Part shown: positions 31,744-34,130 of the stretch, in pieces
Position numbering within the stretch: position 1 is the stretch's first letter
Layout: each line of letters starts with the position of its first letter
Assembly (NCBI GenBank): GCA_003224755.1
Contig: QHZR01000053.1
Span: forward strand, 1 to 34,130
Source of the DNA: Acidobacteriota bacterium
GTDB taxonomy: Bacteria; Acidobacteriota; Terriglobia; Terriglobales; Acidobacteriaceae
Direction: 5' to 3'
Length of the DNA stretch: 34,130 bases
The notes under the pieces: model-generated
The model's database searches: none
Seen by the model: only the letters and a program-made list of their open reading frames with translations
What the model was told of the DNA's origin: nothing
Made by a program: the position numbers and the translations under genes

Positions 31744-31799
31744 TTGCGTCTCCGTCTCCCACCGCAGAACGTTGTTCCGATCAGCCGTGGTGAATGACA

Positions 31800-31905
31800 T
31801 TTTGTAATTTTGTAATCGGGTAATTGGAAAATTTGAAAACCGCTTGCCCATTGGCCAGAGGTTCTCAATTACTCAATTACAAAATTACCCAATTACCAAA
31901 TCTGA
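31800..31905. repeat. Word-type inverted repeat (GTAATTGGGTAATT family) in the rplK-rplA gap
   Basis: The left arm 31800-31840 (TTTTGTAATTTTGTAATC, GGGTAATTGG, TTTGAAAACC) and the right arm 31861-31905 (GGTTCTCAATTACTCAATTA, CAAAATTACCCAATTACC) are imperfect inverted copies. The words match those at 30145-30190 and 30383-30408. Confidence 0.7.
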
Positions 31906-31926
31906 TTTGGCAAGCCCGCGTACACC

Positions 31927-32358
31927 TTACCCAACTACATCAATTCCCATCGATCTCGCCGTGCCCGAGACACTCTTAATCGCTGCAGCCACCGACGCCG
32001 CATTCAAATCCGGCATCTTCTGCCTTGCGATGTCCTCAACCTGCTTGAGCGTGACCTTGCCGACTTTATCTTTATTCGGCGCACCCGAACCTTTGGCGAT
32101 CCCCGCGGCTCGCTTCAGCAAGATCGCGGCCGGAGGCGTCTTGGTGATGAAACTGAACGAGCGGTCGTTATAGACCGTCACCACAACCGGAATGATCAGC
32201 CCTTCCAGTTCTTTCTGGCTGGTACGCGCGTTGAACTGTTTGCAGAACTCCATAATGTTGATCTGCGCCTGCCCCAGCGCTGGACCAACCGGAGGCGCCG
32301 GCGTCGCCTTGCCCGCCGCAATTTGCAACTTCACTGAACCTGTAGCTTTTTTCGCCAT
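31927..32358 (-). CDS. rplK: 50S ribosomal protein L11
   Basis: A 143-residue L11, binding 23S rRNA at the GTPase-associated centre. The N-terminal domain shows [20 protein letters not shown] and [13 protein letters not shown], and the C-terminal RNA-binding domain shows [20 protein letters not shown] and [15 protein letters not shown]. Length and start are standard. It follows nusG after 72 bp, in which no element is seen. Confidence 0.97.
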   Translation of the reverse strand: MAKKATGSVKLQIAAGKATPAPPVGPALGQAQINIMEFCKQFNARTSQKELEGLIIPVVVTVYNDRSFSFITKTPPAAILLKRAAGIAKGSGAPNKDKVGKVTLKQVEDIARQKMPDLNAASVAAAIKSVSGTARSMGIDVVG

Positions 32359-32430
32359 TGCTGTTTCCCTCTATCTCGAATCACATCGGAACCGGTGCCC
32401 TCACCCGTTCGCTCGAGCCAATCTCGACAA

Positions 32431-33048
32431 TTACCCTTGCTTCTCCACCTGCTTGAATTCCAATTCCACCGGCGTCGACCGCCCGAAAATAGTGACCATC
32501 ACCTTCACCGTCTCCTTATCCTCGTTTACGTCATCAACGATCCCATCAAAGGTCGCAAACGGCCCTTCGGTGATTTTCACTTTTTCGTTCTTTTCAAATT
32601 TGACTTTGAGTTTCGGCTTGTCCTTGGATTCGCCCGCCTTATAGACGATATGCTGAACTTCTTCTTCCGAAAGCGGCGTGGGCTGCTGTCCTGTACCGAC
32701 AAAGCCCGTGACGCGAGGCGTGGACTTCACCACGTGCCACACATGATCGTCCATGTCCATTTCAACCAGCACGTAGCCGGGATAGAACATGCGCTCCACA
32801 GTGTACTTCTTGCCGCCACGCACTTCGGTAACCGACTCAGTCGGGATCAGCACCTTGCCGATCTTCTCTTCGAGCCCGAAGGCGCGCACCCGCGACTCCA
32901 GGGACTCTTTTACTTTGCGCTCAAATCCCGAATACGAATGGATGATGTACCACTTCATATTCGGATTGCGCGGTTGTTCGGCGACTGCGGCTCCGCCTTC
33001 AGTCGACGTGGCTGCGTCTGTCGTTTCGTTTTTTGTTTCGTCCTGCAT
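32431..33048 (-). CDS. nusG: Transcription termination/antitermination factor NusG
   Basis: About 205 residues. An acidic, disordered N-terminal extension of about 30 residues precedes the NGN domain (MKWYIIHSYSGFERKVKESL, GKVLIPTESVTEV, MFYPGYVLVEMDMDD), which binds the RNA polymerase clamp. The C-terminal KOW domain (EKVKITEGPFATFDGIVDDV, FGRSTPVELEF) contacts Rho or ribosomal S10. The start is probably the ATG at 33048; a TTG at 33060 adds four residues but would leave its upstream AGGG without spacing. It follows secE closely. Confidence 0.96.
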   Translation of the reverse strand: MQDETKNETTDAATSTEGGAAVAEQPRNPNMKWYIIHSYSGFERKVKESLESRVRAFGLEEKIGKVLIPTESVTEVRGGKKYTVERMFYPGYVLVEMDMDDHVWHVVKSTPRVTGFVGTGQQPTPLSEEEVQHIVYKAGESKDKPKLKVKFEKNEKVKITEGPFATFDGIVDDVNEDKETVKVMVTIFGRSTPVELEFKQVEKQG

Positions 33049-33077
33049 AAGTTGTGTCAACCCTAAGTGAATCGCTC

Positions 33078-33332
33078 CTAGCGCTTCGTAAGATACTGGA
33101 TCAGATCGGTCACACCGCGGCCGAGGGTGTTGTCCACCGCCCAGAAATACAACGCGAACAGAAATACGGCGACCAGCACCACCGTTGTGGTCGCCTGCAC
33201 TTCCTTACGCGATGGCGTAGTGACCTTGCGCATCTCTGTGCGCACGTCGTTATAAAAAGACTTGATACGCTCAGGCCAGGACTTGATCCCTCCGAAGCCT
33301 GCGTCGCCTGCCGCTGCAATTGAATTTGCCAT
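33078..33332 (-). CDS. secE: Preprotein translocase subunit SecE
   Basis: An 84-residue SecE of the single-helix type. An amphipathic segment (IKSFYNDVRTEMRKVTTPSR, then KEVQATT) is followed by one transmembrane helix (VVLVAVFLFALYFWAVD). It stabilises SecY in the SecYEG translocon. The ATG at 33332 is chosen over an upstream in-frame start at 33359, as MANSIAAAG is natural and AGGAACGAAG lies before it. The position between tRNA-Trp and nusG is the common bacterial order. Confidence 0.95.
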   Translation of the reverse strand: MANSIAAAGDAGFGGIKSWPERIKSFYNDVRTEMRKVTTPSRKEVQATTTVVLVAVFLFALYFWAVDNTLGRGVTDLIQYLTKR

Positions 33333-33408
33333 CTTCTTCGTTCCTGTTCCTACCCCCATCCCAGCACCTGACTCTCTTTACCGTTGCCTTCTGCTTCCCT
33401 CTAAACTC

Positions 33409-33484
33409 TGGCAGGGGCGGAGGGATTCGAACCCCCAAGTTCGGTTTTGGAGACCGACAGTTTAACCGTTGAGCTTACGCCCCT
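33409..33484 (-). tRNA. tRNA-Trp (CCA anticodon)
   Basis: The acceptor stem AGGGGCG pairs with CGCCCCT. The anticodon arm is TCGGT-CTCCAAA-ACCGA with anticodon CCA, and the T arm is GGGGG-TTCGAAT-CCCTC (one mismatch). The discriminator is G, and the 3' CCA is encoded. It lies between rpmG and secE, as in many bacteria. Confidence 0.96.
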
Positions 33485-33493
33485 GTTCGTGTA

Positions 33494-33518
33494 GCGCGGG
33501 CGCCCTCGCCCGCGTTCC
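33494..33518. repeat. Palindromic repeat (REP-like) between rpmG and tRNA-Trp
   Basis: The stem is GCGGGCG-CCCT-CGCCCGC (33496-33513), with flanks GC and GTTCC. All 25 bases are identical to 33776-33800. It fills the whole 35-bp space between the tRNA and rpmG. Confidence 0.85.
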
Positions 33519-33519
33519 A

Positions 33520-33672
33520 CTATTTCACTTCCTTATGCGGCGTATGCTTACGGCACCGATTGCAAAATTTCTTCAGCTCCAACCGGTCCGGCTTCGTCTT
33601 GCGGTTCTTCGTAGTCGAATAGTTCCGCTCTTTGCAATCACCGCACTGCATTGTAATGATCTCTCGGGGCAT
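33520..33672 (-). CDS. rpmG: 50S ribosomal protein L33
   Basis: A 50-residue L33 ([20 protein letters not shown]..., ending KHTPHKEVK). It has the two cysteine pairs CGDC and CNRC, so it is the zinc-binding (C+) form. The ATG at 33672 is preceded by AGGAG at nine bases. It sits between tuf and tRNA-Trp, a familiar order. Confidence 0.95.
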   Translation of the reverse strand: MPREIITMQCGDCKERNYSTTKNRKTKPDRLELKKFCNRCRKHTPHKEVK

Positions 33673-33680
33673 ACAAAAAA

Positions 33681-33698
33681 GCTCCTAGCCTTTAGCTC
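33681..33698. repeat. Word-type repeat (TTAGC family), short
   Basis: GCTCCTAGCCTTTAGCTC shares words with 4361-4434 and 5718-5748. It covers the region of the rpmG ribosome binding site. Confidence 0.45.
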
Positions 33699-33775
33699 AA
33701 AACCAACATCGAAAAACTCAAACCCTCTGTCATTCCGAACCGCTTTAGCGGTGAGAAATCTGCTTTGCTTATGTG

Positions 33776-33800
33776 GCGCGGGCGCCCTCGCCCGCGTTCC
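33776..33800. repeat. Palindromic repeat (REP-like) upstream of rpmG
   Basis: Identical over 25 bases to 33494-33518. It lies in the 332-bp tuf-rpmG gap, which holds no gene. Confidence 0.85.
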
Positions 33801-33846
33801 TGCCGCTTGGGGCTTTGCCCTCGCGCTTTATCCTCTGCTCCACCTA

Positions 33847-33866
33847 CCCAGGGCTTACGCCCTGGG
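33847..33866. repeat. Hairpin in the tuf-rpmG gap
   Basis: CCCAGGGC-TTAC-GCCCTGGG has perfect 8-bp arms. There is no T tract in the tuf direction, so it is a repeat-type hairpin rather than a clear terminator. Further on, 33971-33998 is a tandem GACCAA word repeat next to the tuf stop. Confidence 0.6.
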
Positions 33867-34004
33867 CTAAAATATGCCGCCTTCGGGGCTGGTACATCGC
33901 ATGGCTAAACTAAACTGCCTTGACCCGGATCATTCAACAACTACCCAATCGCTGCGACGCCTTGGCCAAAGACCAAGACCAACGACCAACAGCCAACCAC
34001 TGCC

Positions 34005-34130
34005 TTACTGCACAATCTCCGAAATCGTGCCCGCGCCCACTGTGTGTCCGCCTTCGCGGATGGCGAAGCGCAAGCCCTTCTCCATCGCCACCGGCGTGAT
34101 CAGCTCAATCACCAGCTGCACATTGTCGCC
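34005..34130 (-). CDS. tuf: Elongation factor Tu (C-terminal end only)
   Basis: The last 41 residues of EF-Tu, with the unmistakable C-terminus: [20 protein letters not shown] then [20 protein letters not shown], followed by a TAA. This is domain 3, which contacts aminoacyl-tRNA and EF-Ts. The rest of the gene lies beyond the window end. It heads the tuf, rpmG, tRNA-Trp, secE, nusG series. Confidence 0.97.
   Translation of the reverse strand, partial: GDNVQLVIELITPVAMEKGLRFAIREGGHTVGAGTISEIVQ

Overview
The window looks like a chromosomal piece of an Acidobacteriota genome, probably class Terriglobia (Koribacter-like). The reasons are family-level: a BlaI/M56 protease pair, MacB-type permeases without an adjacent ATPase, a secreted TolB-like propeller beside a TonB-C protein, an RNA polymerase beta subunit with a cysteine-rich insertion, and many short GC-rich palindromic repeats between (and twice inside) genes. 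No marker comparison was run, so the assignment is an inference. No rRNA, CRISPR array, phage or intact insertion sequence was seen.

Layout. 1-260: the end of a PIN-domain toxin gene and a hairpin. 269-3652 (minus): a BlaI-type repressor, an M56 (BlaR1-like) membrane protease and an HtrA/DegP periplasmic protease, with near-identical 16-bp dyads in front of the repressor and of htrA. 3700-4440: palindromic repeats and a decayed secreted-protein gene. 4460-7121 (minus): two MacB/FtsX permeases separated by an inverted repeat. 7279-7764: a small membrane protein. 7748-13452 (minus): lpdA, lipB, a cupin gene, a 2-oxoacid dehydrogenase E1 alpha gene and trmFO; lipB and trmFO each carry an in-frame palindromic insertion. 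13698-15838 (plus): TolB-like propeller and TonB-C protein. 15929-16750 (minus): an AbrB/PIN toxin-antitoxin pair with a 19-bp dyad at its start and an apparent frameshift in the antitoxin. 16818-18897 (minus): an unknown gene overlapping the 3' end of pyk. 19202-20158: a YihY-type membrane protein.

20279-34130 (minus) is the classical transcription/translation cluster, in transcription order tuf (partial), rpmG, tRNA-Trp, secE, nusG, rplK, rplA, rplJ, rplL, rpoB, rpoC, ending in a strong terminator. Its gene content is canonical, but its gaps are filled with palindromic repeats and low-complexity 'word' inverted repeats, including in the rplJ leader, the rplJ-rplL gap and the rpoB leader.

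The strongest candidates for undescribed biology are: (1) a BlaI/M56 regulon that appears to include an HtrA protease through a shared operator; (2) a palindromic repeat family that has entered the coding sequences of lipB and trmFO without breaking the frame; (3) a second class of intergenic repeats made of unrelated short words but sharing an imperfect inverted-repeat design; (4) an eight-cysteine insertion in RpoB.
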